From JAIXWP01 sp964428835 (lineage in GTDB: Bacteria > Bacteroidota > Bacteroidia > Flavobacteriales_D > Sanyastnellaceae): a stretch of DNA of 48,713 bases. How positions within the stretch are numbered: position 1 is the first letter of the stretch; every line of letters starts with the position of its first letter. The translations under genes and the position numbers were made by a program. Location of the stretch: positions 1 through 48,713 of the forward strand of contig CAYRZQ010000031.1 of the NCBI GenBank assembly GCA_964428835.1, written 5' to 3'. The notes below the pieces were generated by a model, which was not told the DNA's origin, did not search any database, and was given only the letters and a program-made list of their open reading frames with translations. This document shows positions 8,266 through 16,074 of this stretch, one piece after another.

Positions 8266-8291
8266 ATTCATTTTATATATGTTCGATTGAA

Positions 8292-8876
8292 TTACTTGCC
8301 TTCTCCGAACTTAGCCATTTCTTTTTCGAAAGTTTCCTTGAACTTTTCGTAGTTATAATCGGCTTTGATTTTTTCGTTTTGTGAAAGACCGCTGTTGTAT
8401 GCGTCAGCGATTTTGGCTCCTGACAATTCAATAGCTACATAACTTACATAAACTCCATCAGGGCGTTGTGTAAGCTTTTCACAGATTTCTACAACTCCGC
8501 GAAGCTCTTGATCTACAACTGTGCGCGCCATTTCTTGGAAAGTCTCAGTAACTTCTTCTTTGTTGTTAAACTCTGTAGAGTTTACGTAGTTGTCACCAAC
8601 GATTTTCATTGTTGCGCTGATGGTTTTTGCAAGCTCTGAATTTGCATTAGAGCGAGCTTTTTTCTTAGCCGTTTCGCGGTCCATAGACTCACCTGTTGCA
8701 GTAGCGCGGAAAGCTTCTTTTGTGCTCATATATTGATCGCCTGAGCAGTATTCGTTAATCAAAACTTCACCAGCTGGCTTTGGAGCTTCAACGGTTTTGT
8801 TTTTCTTTTTACATCCAACTGCGGTAAAAGATGCAGCTGCAACAAAAAGGGCAATGGTAAAAATTCGAGTATTCAT
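8292..8876 (-). CDS. LPP20-like lipoprotein
   Basis: A 194-residue predicted lipoprotein with a short basic start, a hydrophobic stretch and a lipobox ending at Cys22 (TAVGC), followed by KKKNK. The mature part contains a segment typical of LPP20/LPP20-like proteins: a GES...AKKKARSNANSELAKTI helix, then a TETFQEMARTVVDQEL stretch and a YVSYVAIELS strand. It is the last gene of a minus-strand group with a TPR-CsgG lipoprotein and a larger LPP20-type lipoprotein, and its own 64-base upstream gap could allow separate expression. The likely location is the outer membrane, periplasmic face. The molecular function is unknown; the LPP20 assignment rests on pattern similarity. Confidence 0.7.
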   Translation of the reverse strand: MNTRIFTIALFVAAASFTAVGCKKKNKTVEAPKPAGEVLINEYCSGDQYMSTKEAFRATATGESMDRETAKKKARSNANSELAKTISATMKIVGDNYVNSTEFNNKEEVTETFQEMARTVVDQELRGVVEICEKLTQRPDGVYVSYVAIELSGAKIADAYNSGLSQNEKIKADYNYEKFKETFEKEMAKFGEGK

Positions 8877-8940
8877 AATGTTGGTTTTATTTCGTTATTA
8901 AAATATTTGTGTTGTCGAAAATCCTACAATCGTGCCAAAG

Positions 8941-10335
8941 CTAAAAAATTGTATCCAATATTGAAGGAATGATTTGTTGTTCGAGTCGTTCACGCCCCTT
9001 TTTATATGCCTCAACGCTTGCGGCATCGCGGTTTAGCTGAAGTCCTTTGATATTATTTAATGATTCCTTGTAAATTATTTCACCTTGGTTAGATTCAACA
9101 ATCACTGTGAGCTCCAGTAATGCAACTACAAAGCCTTGGGCAGAGCCTCCATCAGAGCTATTTGCCGTAATCTTGATGCGATAGTCGGGATTGGAATTTG
9201 TTTGTCTTAGCCCTTTTTTAATAAGTTCTGAAGTTGTCGCCGAAGCGAGCGTTGTCGCTGTTCCTGCTGCGCTATATACGTTTTCAATTGAGCTCACATT
9301 AAAACTAGGAGCTATAAACTCTATAGGGAATTTTTTACTATCCGTTTTTAAGTTCTTTAAGATAGGCCCAGTAATTCTCCTATCAAGATCATTTGGCTGC
9401 AGCGGCATGAGATCAATCTGTACGTTGAGATTGAGGTCTTTATCCTTTGAATCTACATTATCTATCACTACACCAAACTTTCCCAATTCATCGGTTACTT
9501 CAACACGAGGCTTCATGAACCTTGTTTTTGGATACGTATGAGTGGTCGTAATGCCACGTACCGCTTGGCCATTGTAGGTTACAGTAAGGCTGGAGTTGGC
9601 GGTATAATTGTTTTCGGCGGCAAGTGTAAACTTTGGTTGGGATGACACGATAGTCAAACCGGCAGCAAGTCGTTGCAACGAGGAATAGATTTCGTTGTCA
9701 AGAAATAATTTATCTTGCCCTGTATTATACTCGTTGATTTCACCCCAATAATCTTGAATAGCGAAAAGCCCCCTCAGATAATTGTCTATTGCCGCGGGGA
9801 TTGCATTACTTTGTTCAGCTTCTTTGCCTTTGGAGTAAAAATCAAAGGCGCTTGACATGGCCTGATTTTTCTTCATTAGCTTTTTCTGCTGGTAAGATGC
9901 CTTATTTAGGCGATAATAAATCCAATAATCGTTTTGGTCTTCCCAAACTCCTGCTACTTCATAGTCTTCGATCTTTTCATCTGTAGTGGTGGTGATATTA
10001 CTAATAAACTCTTCACTGAAAGTTTTATTAACTTCAAGAGCATTGAGAAATGTGCTGCCTTGAACGCGTACACTTATTTCAGAGGCAAGGTCATTGAGTG
10101 CATTTTTTTTCGCGATGGCTTGATAGTCGAGAGGCTGAGTACGCTTTGAGCAGCTACCCACTCCGATATAGTATCCACTATTAACAGGGCGCTGATCTAC
10201 CCAGGCTGGCTTAGGTTCTTGCGTAATATTAGGCTTGGGCGAACTGCTTGTTGAGCCAGTATTTCCGCATGAAATCAACACCATACTAGCAGCAAAGCCA
10301 ATTAGTACGAATAGATATTTTGTAAGTGAGAGCAT
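8941..10335 (-). CDS. LPP20-family lipoprotein
   Basis: A 464-residue predicted lipoprotein with lipobox VLISC at Cys23. After a proline-rich spacer it has PAWVDQRPVNSGYYIGVGSC, then QAIAKKNALNDLASEISVRV and VAGVWEDQNDYWIYYRL, the order expected for an LPP20 domain. The remaining 300 residues are beta-rich and unassigned. The ATG at 10335 comes one base after the stop of the CsgG-type gene, so the two are almost certainly translated from one mRNA. The pairing of CsgG-like and LPP20-like lipoproteins recurs in Bacteroidota and in proteobacterial surface systems and suggests an outer-membrane-associated assembly. The exact role is not known. Confidence 0.75.
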   Translation of the reverse strand: MLSLTKYLFVLIGFAASMVLISCGNTGSTSSSPKPNITQEPKPAWVDQRPVNSGYYIGVGSCSKRTQPLDYQAIAKKNALNDLASEISVRVQGSTFLNALEVNKTFSEEFISNITTTTDEKIEDYEVAGVWEDQNDYWIYYRLNKASYQQKKLMKKNQAMSSAFDFYSKGKEAEQSNAIPAAIDNYLRGLFAIQDYWGEINEYNTGQDKLFLDNEIYSSLQRLAAGLTIVSSQPKFTLAAENNYTANSSLTVTYNGQAVRGITTTHTYPKTRFMKPRVEVTDELGKFGVVIDNVDSKDKDLNLNVQIDLMPLQPNDLDRRITGPILKNLKTDSKKFPIEFIAPSFNVSSIENVYSAAGTATTLASATTSELIKKGLRQTNSNPDYRIKITANSSDGGSAQGFVVALLELTVIVESNQGEIIYKESLNNIKGLQLNRDAASVEAYKKGRERLEQQIIPSILDTIF

Positions 10336-10336
10336 A

Positions 10337-11704
10337 CTACTTCACGATATTTTTTACGGTTGCGCCAATTTGATCAGACATTTGACGGCTAATGGTATTG
10401 AACAACTCATTTGACAACTCACCAGTTGATCGTAGTTCTTGTCTGCCATTCAACATGTTCATTAAGGCACGACGATCATTCTGATTGAAGTTTACGTTCT
10501 TCCCATTGGCTGGAAAGAGATTTGAGGCATCGCCATCATACTTTGCCCAAGCAATTTCGTCGATTGCTGTCTTCTCGATGATGTCGGTTTTGATGAGCTC
10601 GCCTGTTTTTAAATTAATAAGTTTATACTGAAAGCTTACGGTACAACTATTTGAATTTGAGAACTCGGTATAGTTTACAGGCTTATATCTTGTTTCAAAA
10701 TAATCTTTTCCGTCTTCTGGGTTTTGTCTTTTTACTTTAAATGCTTCATAGCCTTCTCGGCTTCTAGATCTAGCTTGACCATTTCTGACGCTGTAGTTTA
10801 ATACCGTACCTGTGAGAATCGCCTGTGCACCCACAAGCTGCCCAACGCTGACGGCAGTCTGTTCATCTACGACACCAGAAAGTTGAAGTTTCTGCTCCTG
10901 CAGAATGGCCTGCATGTGTTCTCTATCAACGATTTTCAAAAATGGATCATTGATAGATGTAAGAGCTTCAAGTGTGTAAGCAGATACTTTTGCATCAAGG
11001 CCTGGTGTACCGCTTGCATTTTCGAAAGCCAGCAGAGCGATGGTGTAGGTACCTTTTTCCAAAGCTTCGCTTTTGAGAGCTTTGGCGTTTTTGTAGTCCA
11101 CACGACGTTTCATTACTTGATCAAAATAATCATAGGCTTCACGGTAATGTTGGACTTCCATCGCTTTCACTCCTTTAGAATAAAGAGGTTCCATGAATGC
11201 AACGTCTGCCAGGTCTTTTGAATCCTTGAAGTTTGGATCGAAGGTTTTGATTTCTTTGAATCTCACTTCAGCCTCTTGATACTTCTCTTGTTCGAGTAAG
11301 GTAGTGCCCTCTTCATATAGTTCTATGAGGTAATCATCTTTAGCTTTATTATAATCTTGCACATAGAAGTCGGCAATGTCAAGATTAACACCAACGCCTT
11401 GAATTCTCTTTTTATATGTTTCCGCTCTTTGATAAGCATAGACAGCATTTTTATTTGAGCCAAAGTTTTTTTCTCTGGCGAATTCTCCGAGCATTTGATT
11501 CAATACAAGCTGCCCGGTTTTTTTCATCCCTATCTGTGCATCGATGTTATTTCTTTTCTTCATCAATGCAGTATAGTAGCTGTTTGCTGCTTCTGTGTTA
11601 AGGCCAGCGGCTTCTTGCTTCACAGCAATCTTTGTATAGTACTTGGAACCATGACAAGAAATTAGTGAAATCGCAAGAAAGAATATGACGTACAGGTGTT
11701 TCAT
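10337..11704 (-). CDS. TPR-containing CsgG-family lipoprotein
   Basis: A 455-residue predicted lipoprotein. I chose the ATG at 11704, which gives a clean signal peptide MKHLYVIFFLAISLISC with the lipid-bearing Cys17. A longer in-frame reading back to 11755 puts a proline-rich sequence in front. Residues about 30-220 look like TPR/helical repeats (EEGTTLLEQEKYQEAEVRF, KGVKAMEVQHYREAYDYF). The second half resembles CsgG: YTIALLAFEN, DREHMQAILQEQKLQLSGVVD and VGQLVGAQAILTGTVLNYS. CsgG forms the curli secretion pore, while many CsgG-fold proteins outside curli systems have no established cargo. No csgA/csgB-like gene is present. It lies between the DUF4476 gene and the LPP20 gene. Confidence 0.82.
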   Translation of the reverse strand: MKHLYVIFFLAISLISCHGSKYYTKIAVKQEAAGLNTEAANSYYTALMKKRNNIDAQIGMKKTGQLVLNQMLGEFAREKNFGSNKNAVYAYQRAETYKKRIQGVGVNLDIADFYVQDYNKAKDDYLIELYEEGTTLLEQEKYQEAEVRFKEIKTFDPNFKDSKDLADVAFMEPLYSKGVKAMEVQHYREAYDYFDQVMKRRVDYKNAKALKSEALEKGTYTIALLAFENASGTPGLDAKVSAYTLEALTSINDPFLKIVDREHMQAILQEQKLQLSGVVDEQTAVSVGQLVGAQAILTGTVLNYSVRNGQARSRSREGYEAFKVKRQNPEDGKDYFETRYKPVNYTEFSNSNSCTVSFQYKLINLKTGELIKTDIIEKTAIDEIAWAKYDGDASNLFPANGKNVNFNQNDRRALMNMLNGRQELRSTGELSNELFNTISRQMSDQIGATVKNIVK

Positions 11705-11742
11705 AATTAATGGACAATAAAATACAGATTGTCTTGGTGTTG

Positions 11743-11769
11743 GTGGCGTCGGCAATTTACCGACGCCAC
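11743..11769 (-). other. Strong intercistronic hairpin
   Basis: GTGGCGTCGG (11743-11752) pairs perfectly with CCGACGCCAC (11760-11769) around a seven-base loop. No T-run follows on either strand. In the gap between the DUF4476 gene and the CsgG-like gene it may stabilise the upstream mRNA or attenuate read-through. Confidence 0.65.
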
Positions 11770-11784
11770 ATTTATTTTCACCAG

Positions 11785-12801
11785 TTATTTTGATTCGATG
11801 AACTCATTGAGCTCATCTGAACTACTCGAAAAGCTAAAGGCATCTGCCACCATGTAGTAGTTGTTTTTGTCAGTGCAGAAATCGTAGGCAAATTTTGCAA
11901 ATTCGAGCTTGCTTTCTTCGAATCCAAACAAGCCCATAACTTCTTTGATTTGAGCCACGCTCATGCAGCTCGCTTTTACTGCTTGCTTTGCGGTAGAAAG
12001 TTTAGTATCATCGAATCCCTTTGATGAAATGCTACCTTTTGCACTAGTGAAACTACCTGAATCCATAGGTCTAGAACAACCTGCAGGAGTTCTTTCTGTC
12101 ACAACTACCTCTTGACGTGGTTGTGTTTTTGGAGTTGATGAACTCGTAGTAGTTGAACTGCTCGAACTGGTTTTTACCGTGGTAGTAGTAGTCTCTTCCA
12201 CTTCCATTTCACCATCCATTCCTTCAATATTCATATTGATTCCCATATTCAAACCACCAACGTTCATATTCACGTTCACCTTTTCACCAGAGGTTGGTTT
12301 AGTAGTAGTAGTTGTTGTTGTAGTCGTTGTAGTTGCTCCAGATGCGGCTGGACGTGTAGTTGATGTGGTAGTTGATGTATTTGAAGGTGCATCGTCCTGT
12401 ATTACGTCTTCTGAATAATCCACGATTTTGATATCATCGCTTTTTGATGGAGTGGCCGTAGCTGACGCGCTGATTTCAGACTCTCCTTGAAAACGTAAAA
12501 CGTACTCACCTTTTTTATTGGTTTTAACCACATATGTGACTTCAAATCCTTTGTGGACGGCGAAGTTTTTGTCTGTAAAATCTGGTAAAGTGGCGTCTTC
12601 GAAATCAATGCGTGCGGTGTAGAACTCTCCAGTCAAATTGTTGACTTTGACGTTGGTTTGTGGAGTTGCATTTTGTCTTTCACCATTAAGGATAAGGGTG
12701 AATTTGTCGCCATTCTCAGAGAATACAACGGCGTTTGCATTCTGTGCGAATGATGAAAGTGAAGATGCAGTGATAAGTAAAAAAGTAAAAATCTGTTTCA
12801 T
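11785..12801 (-). CDS. Secreted DUF4476-domain protein with Thr/Ser-rich linker
   Basis: A 338-residue exported protein with signal peptide MKQIFTFLLITASSLSSFAQ. After an N-terminal beta-rich region (about 21-120) comes a low-complexity linker with an unbroken run of 11 Thr, a NVNMNVGGLNMGINMNIEGM stretch and a second Thr/Ser tract. The C-terminal 90 residues carry the DUF4476 pattern: FDDTKLSTAKQAV, CMSVAQIKEVMGLFGFEESKLEFAKFAYDFC, NNYYMVADAFSFSSS. DUF4476 proteins are common in Bacteroidota and have no known function. It is the first gene of the minus-strand envelope group and diverges from the saccharopine reductase gene. Confidence 0.82.
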   Translation of the reverse strand: MKQIFTFLLITASSLSSFAQNANAVVFSENGDKFTLILNGERQNATPQTNVKVNNLTGEFYTARIDFEDATLPDFTDKNFAVHKGFEVTYVVKTNKKGEYVLRFQGESEISASATATPSKSDDIKIVDYSEDVIQDDAPSNTSTTTSTTRPAASGATTTTTTTTTTTKPTSGEKVNVNMNVGGLNMGINMNIEGMDGEMEVEETTTTTVKTSSSSSTTTSSSTPKTQPRQEVVVTERTPAGCSRPMDSGSFTSAKGSISSKGFDDTKLSTAKQAVKASCMSVAQIKEVMGLFGFEESKLEFAKFAYDFCTDKNNYYMVADAFSFSSSSDELNEFIESK

Positions 12802-12930
12802 GGTTATGATTTTAGCGGTTAAAATTAATCTTTACGCCTCAATAGGCGAAGGTTGTGCCAAAAAAAATCAACTCGACAAAGGTTATCTTATTTTTGGCCG
12901 ATTGATAAGAAAAGTTTGACAAATAATACA

Positions 12931-14265
12931 ATGACAACAATTTTAATCCTGGGAGCGGGTCGCAGCAGTTCGAATTTAATAAAATATCTTTTGGAGGCCG
13001 CGCCAAATGAGGGCTGGCATGTTAGGGTGGGGGATATGGATGAATTGGTGGCCGCCTCGAAGGTAAAGTCCGACTATGGATCGACCTTTAAAATTGTTCC
13101 AGGTAATAATGAACAGATAATCAGTGAAATAGGCGCGAGTGACGTGGTTGTTTCCATGCTTCCAGCTGGGATGCACCCTCAGATTGCGCGTTGGTGCATT
13201 GCAGCTAAGAAAAATTTGGTGACCCCGAGTTATATCTCTGATGAGATGGCAACATTAGATGAGGATGCCAAGGCAGCTGGTGTGCTGATATTGAATGAAA
13301 TGGGCGTCGATCCTGGTATTGATCACATGTCTGCAATGGAAATTATTCATGCCTTGCAGGCTAAAGGAGCAGAACTGCACAGTTTTGAATCATTTACCGG
13401 TGGCCTCATCGCACCTGAGTCTGACAACAATCCATGGAACTACAAAATTACTTGGAACCCCCGAAATGTTGTGCTCGCGGGCTACGGCGGAACGGCTAGG
13501 TATCTTGAGGGCAATAAATTAAAGCTTATACCTTATCATCGTTTGTTTTCAGAGTTAACAGCCGTTCAGGTTATCGGTTATGGTGATTTTGAGGGGTATG
13601 CCAACCGAGATTCGGTAAAATACCGAAAAATATATGGGCTGGATGGCTTACCCACTTTGTATCGGGGGACGTTGCGCAGAAAGGGATATTCGGAAGCATG
13701 GAATGCGCTGATACAAATTGGTTTAACGGATGACAGTTTCGAAATAGAAGGTTTGAATCATCTCACATGGAGAGAGCTAACTGCTTCTTTTTTATCGGAA
13801 AAGGAGAATGAGGACTTAGAAAAGTCTATTAGAGATAAATATTGCTCGAATGAAGACATATTCAACAAGTTGAAGTGGTTAGGAATTTTTTCATCAGAAC
13901 CTATTGGTGTTGAAAAAGGCTCGCCCGCAGTTGCATTGCAGGCCTTGATAGAACGCAAGTGGAAATTGGCGCCGGATGATAAAGATATGATTGTGATGTG
14001 GCATCGTTTCGGTTATTCCATCGCGGGAAAGCGCTTTGAAAAGGAGAGTTCGATGGTATGTTTGGGCGATGATCCTATTTATACGGCTATGTCAAAGACT
14101 GTGGGATTGCCTATTGGAATTGCGGTTAAGTTAATGCTTCAGGGAAAATGGGATAAAAAGGGTGTTCATTTGCCAATTACAAGTGATTTTTACGTTCCAG
14201 TAATGCGAGAGTTGGAGTCACTTGGTATTCATTTCACTGAATCAGAAAAAGAAATTCATGCTTAA
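12931..14265 (+). CDS. Saccharopine reductase / saccharopine dehydrogenase (glutamate-forming), LYS9 type
   Basis: A 444-residue protein, close to yeast Lys9 in length. I start at the ATG at 12931, which places the Rossmann motif ILILGAGRSSS at the N-terminus; the longer in-frame reading from 12853 adds an unrelated tail. Family features include VVVSMLPAGMHP, LNEMGVDPGIDHMSAME, SFTGGLIAPESDNNPWNYKITWNPRNVVLAG and LRRKGYSEAWNALIQIGL. The enzyme interconverts saccharopine with glutamate and aminoadipate semialdehyde. In bacteria without the aminoadipate pathway this usually means lysine breakdown. The lysine-ketoglutarate reductase partner is not in this window. The following small gene overlaps its end by eight bases. 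Confidence 0.88.
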   Translation: MTTILILGAGRSSSNLIKYLLEAAPNEGWHVRVGDMDELVAASKVKSDYGSTFKIVPGNNEQIISEIGASDVVVSMLPAGMHPQIARWCIAAKKNLVTPSYISDEMATLDEDAKAAGVLILNEMGVDPGIDHMSAMEIIHALQAKGAELHSFESFTGGLIAPESDNNPWNYKITWNPRNVVLAGYGGTARYLEGNKLKLIPYHRLFSELTAVQVIGYGDFEGYANRDSVKYRKIYGLDGLPTLYRGTLRRKGYSEAWNALIQIGLTDDSFEIEGLNHLTWRELTASFLSEKENEDLEKSIRDKYCSNEDIFNKLKWLGIFSSEPIGVEKGSPAVALQALIERKWKLAPDDKDMIVMWHRFGYSIAGKRFEKESSMVCLGDDPIYTAMSKTVGLPIGIAVKLMLQGKWDKKGVHLPITSDFYVPVMRELESLGIHFTESEKEIHA

Positions 14266-14785
14266 GAATAAGGTAATATGCGGTTTTGTTTTTTTATTGG
14301 TTTCGCATTTGGCGATAGCCCAAGACGGGCGCAAGCCAGAAGTATCGGATACCGTAAAGTGGGAGACCGCCGAAGATTATAACCGCGACCGCGAATTGAT
14401 CGTGAGGTGCTTAAAATGGCTTTGCACTGCACCAATGGGCCAGGATGTAATTTATAGGAGCGAAGCAAATGCTTTTGTTTTGCGCTGGCTGTCCGGGGCA
14501 CCTGACGTGATCATCAATATTGACGAAATAATCTTTGATTTTACAGTAGGGAATGATGAGATGCTTTTTTCCGTGATACACGCGATGGCACTTACAACCA
14601 TGACCAAAAAGAAAGAAATGGACCAAGAAAAGTTGGCGGTGGAGACCATGAGAATCGTATGTGAGTTGGTCGATTCCAGTGAGAAGTATAGCGCCGATAA
14701 AAATATGAAGCCTGCTCTCAAAGCTTTTCGAAGAGATAAATTAGAAGAATACGTTCGGGAACGTATGCAGACCGCCAAGAAATAG
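14258..14785 (+). CDS. Exported protein of unknown function
   Basis: A 175-residue protein starting at the ATG at 14258, overlapping the saccharopine reductase stop by eight bases. It has a signal peptide (MLKNKVICGFVFLLVSHLAIAQ, cleavage after AQ). The mature part is about 150 residues, mostly helical and rich in Met, Asp and Glu, without cysteine pairs beyond WLC and IVCEL. I recognise no domain. The overlap suggests translational coupling to the upstream gene, but a periplasmic protein and a cytosolic lysine enzyme do not obviously share a function. Confidence 0.72.
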   Translation: MLKNKVICGFVFLLVSHLAIAQDGRKPEVSDTVKWETAEDYNRDRELIVRCLKWLCTAPMGQDVIYRSEANAFVLRWLSGAPDVIINIDEIIFDFTVGNDEMLFSVIHAMALTTMTKKKEMDQEKLAVETMRIVCELVDSSEKYSADKNMKPALKAFRRDKLEEYVRERMQTAKK

Positions 14786-14821
14786 GCAGAACAAATTCAC
14801 CCGATTAATGCTTTTACAGCT

Positions 14822-16039
14822 ATGAAAAAATTCGTCATTCCTGAGAAATATCGCTCAAGTATCATAGGAAGCGTCAAGGAATGGAGAAAGTCCAAGGATC
14901 CCAGGAAACAAGATTTTTCTCCAACATATTTGGATTTGGGACCACTAGAAGTGGTCTTGCCAAGGCACTTTGGGTTTTGCTACGGAGTGGAGAATGCCAT
15001 TGAAATTTCCTATAAGGCTATAGAGGAAAATCCAGGAAAAAGAATTTTCCTATTGAGTCAAATGATTCATAATCCAGCAGTAAACGAAGACCTAGAATCG
15101 AGAGGGATTCAATTCATCATGGATACGGAGGGCCACCAGTTTATTGGATGGGACGAAATTACCTCAGATGATGTGGTGATTATTCCCGCGTTTGGAACTA
15201 CGCTCGAAATAGAGCAGATTTTAATGGACAAAGGAGTTGAAACTAAAAGATACAATACTACGTGTCCGTTTGTAGAAAAGGTGTGGAAGCGTTCATCTGA
15301 AATAGGAGGAAAGGGTTATACGAATATCATTCACGGGAAGCACAAGCATGAGGAAACGCGCGCCACATTTAGTCATTCAGCAGCGCATTCGGCAAGCGTT
15401 ATTGTAAGAGATATCAAGGAGGCGGAGCGTCTCGCAGAGTATATGAAGGGAAATAAGGGTCGCGAGGAATTTGAAAAGGAATTTGCGGGAAAATACAGCG
15501 TTGGATTTGACCCATCGAAGGACTTGAAAAAGGTTGGAGTAGTGAATCAAACCACCATGCTCGCTACAGAAACCCAAGAAATTGCTGATTATTTCAAGAA
15601 ACTTGTCGTCTCATTGTATGGAGATGACGCGTTTGCAGACACCCGAGATACCCTCTGCTACGCCACCAATGATAATCAGGATGCAACACTGGGTGCATTA
15701 AACTCAGACGCAGATTTAGCGTTGGTAATCGGAGGATACAATAGCTCTAATACTTCTCAGTTGGTCACTATTTTAAGTGAGAAAATGCCCGTGTATTTTA
15801 TCAAAGACGCGGAAGAAATTATATCTGAAAATAGCATATTTCATTTTGTTTATGCAGAGCAAAAACGCATAGAGGCTACCGAATGGCTGCCGAAAAAAGA
15901 CAAAGTGAAAATAGTCATAACTAGCGGTGCGTCTTGTCCAGACCCTGTTGTGGAAGCCGTGGTAAGAAAGGTTCAAGGCTTCTTCCCAAATGCGAATAAT
16001 ATAGAAAATGTATTGGAGGAGTTGATTGGGATGGAATAG
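14822..16039 (+). CDS. ispH: 4-hydroxy-3-methylbut-2-enyl diphosphate reductase, long form
   Basis: A 405-residue IspH (LytB). The three cysteines that bind the 4Fe-4S cluster are visible at Cys53 (HFGFCYGV), Cys148 (TTCPFVEKVWK) and Cys372 (GASCPDPVVEAV). The IIHGKHKHEET and VNQTTMLATETQEI segments are also conserved. The length and the N-terminal extension before the first cysteine resemble the long type of cyanobacteria and plants rather than the ~315-residue enterobacterial form. It makes IPP and DMAPP in the last step of the MEP pathway. That feeds the idi and crt genes found 8-12 kb downstream. Confidence 0.95.
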   Translation: MKKFVIPEKYRSSIIGSVKEWRKSKDPRKQDFSPTYLDLGPLEVVLPRHFGFCYGVENAIEISYKAIEENPGKRIFLLSQMIHNPAVNEDLESRGIQFIMDTEGHQFIGWDEITSDDVVIIPAFGTTLEIEQILMDKGVETKRYNTTCPFVEKVWKRSSEIGGKGYTNIIHGKHKHEETRATFSHSAAHSASVIVRDIKEAERLAEYMKGNKGREEFEKEFAGKYSVGFDPSKDLKKVGVVNQTTMLATETQEIADYFKKLVVSLYGDDAFADTRDTLCYATNDNQDATLGALNSDADLALVIGGYNSSNTSQLVTILSEKMPVYFIKDAEEIISENSIFHFVYAEQKRIEATEWLPKKDKVKIVITSGASCPDPVVEAVVRKVQGFFPNANNIENVLEELIGME

Positions 16040-16074
16040 TAAGTTTGAAGATGCTTACCTTTGAACTTAATTTT

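Larger units (their letters stand above)
7967..8291. other. Gene-free interval with two terminators and several small hairpins
   Basis: This 325-base stretch between convergent genes contains no plausible CDS. It holds the clpB terminator (8067-8099) and the terminator of the minus-strand lipoprotein gene (8243-8265). Between them lie a palindrome CCTTTTAAAAAAGG (8114-8127), an adjacent imperfect hairpin around AACGTAATACGT, an imperfect GACGCTAAC/GTTAGGCGT hairpin near 8150-8170, and near-duplicate GTTAAGGTTAATTAAGGTTAA words near 8214-8235. Confidence 0.6.

Noticed and set aside
11743..11769. Intrinsic terminator between the DUF4476 and CsgG-like genes
   Set aside because: The stem is strong but no T-run follows in either direction.
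12179..12418. A plus-strand reading frame rich in Val inside the DUF4476 gene
   Set aside because: It is the antisense of the Thr tract; the codon repeat alone creates the open frame.
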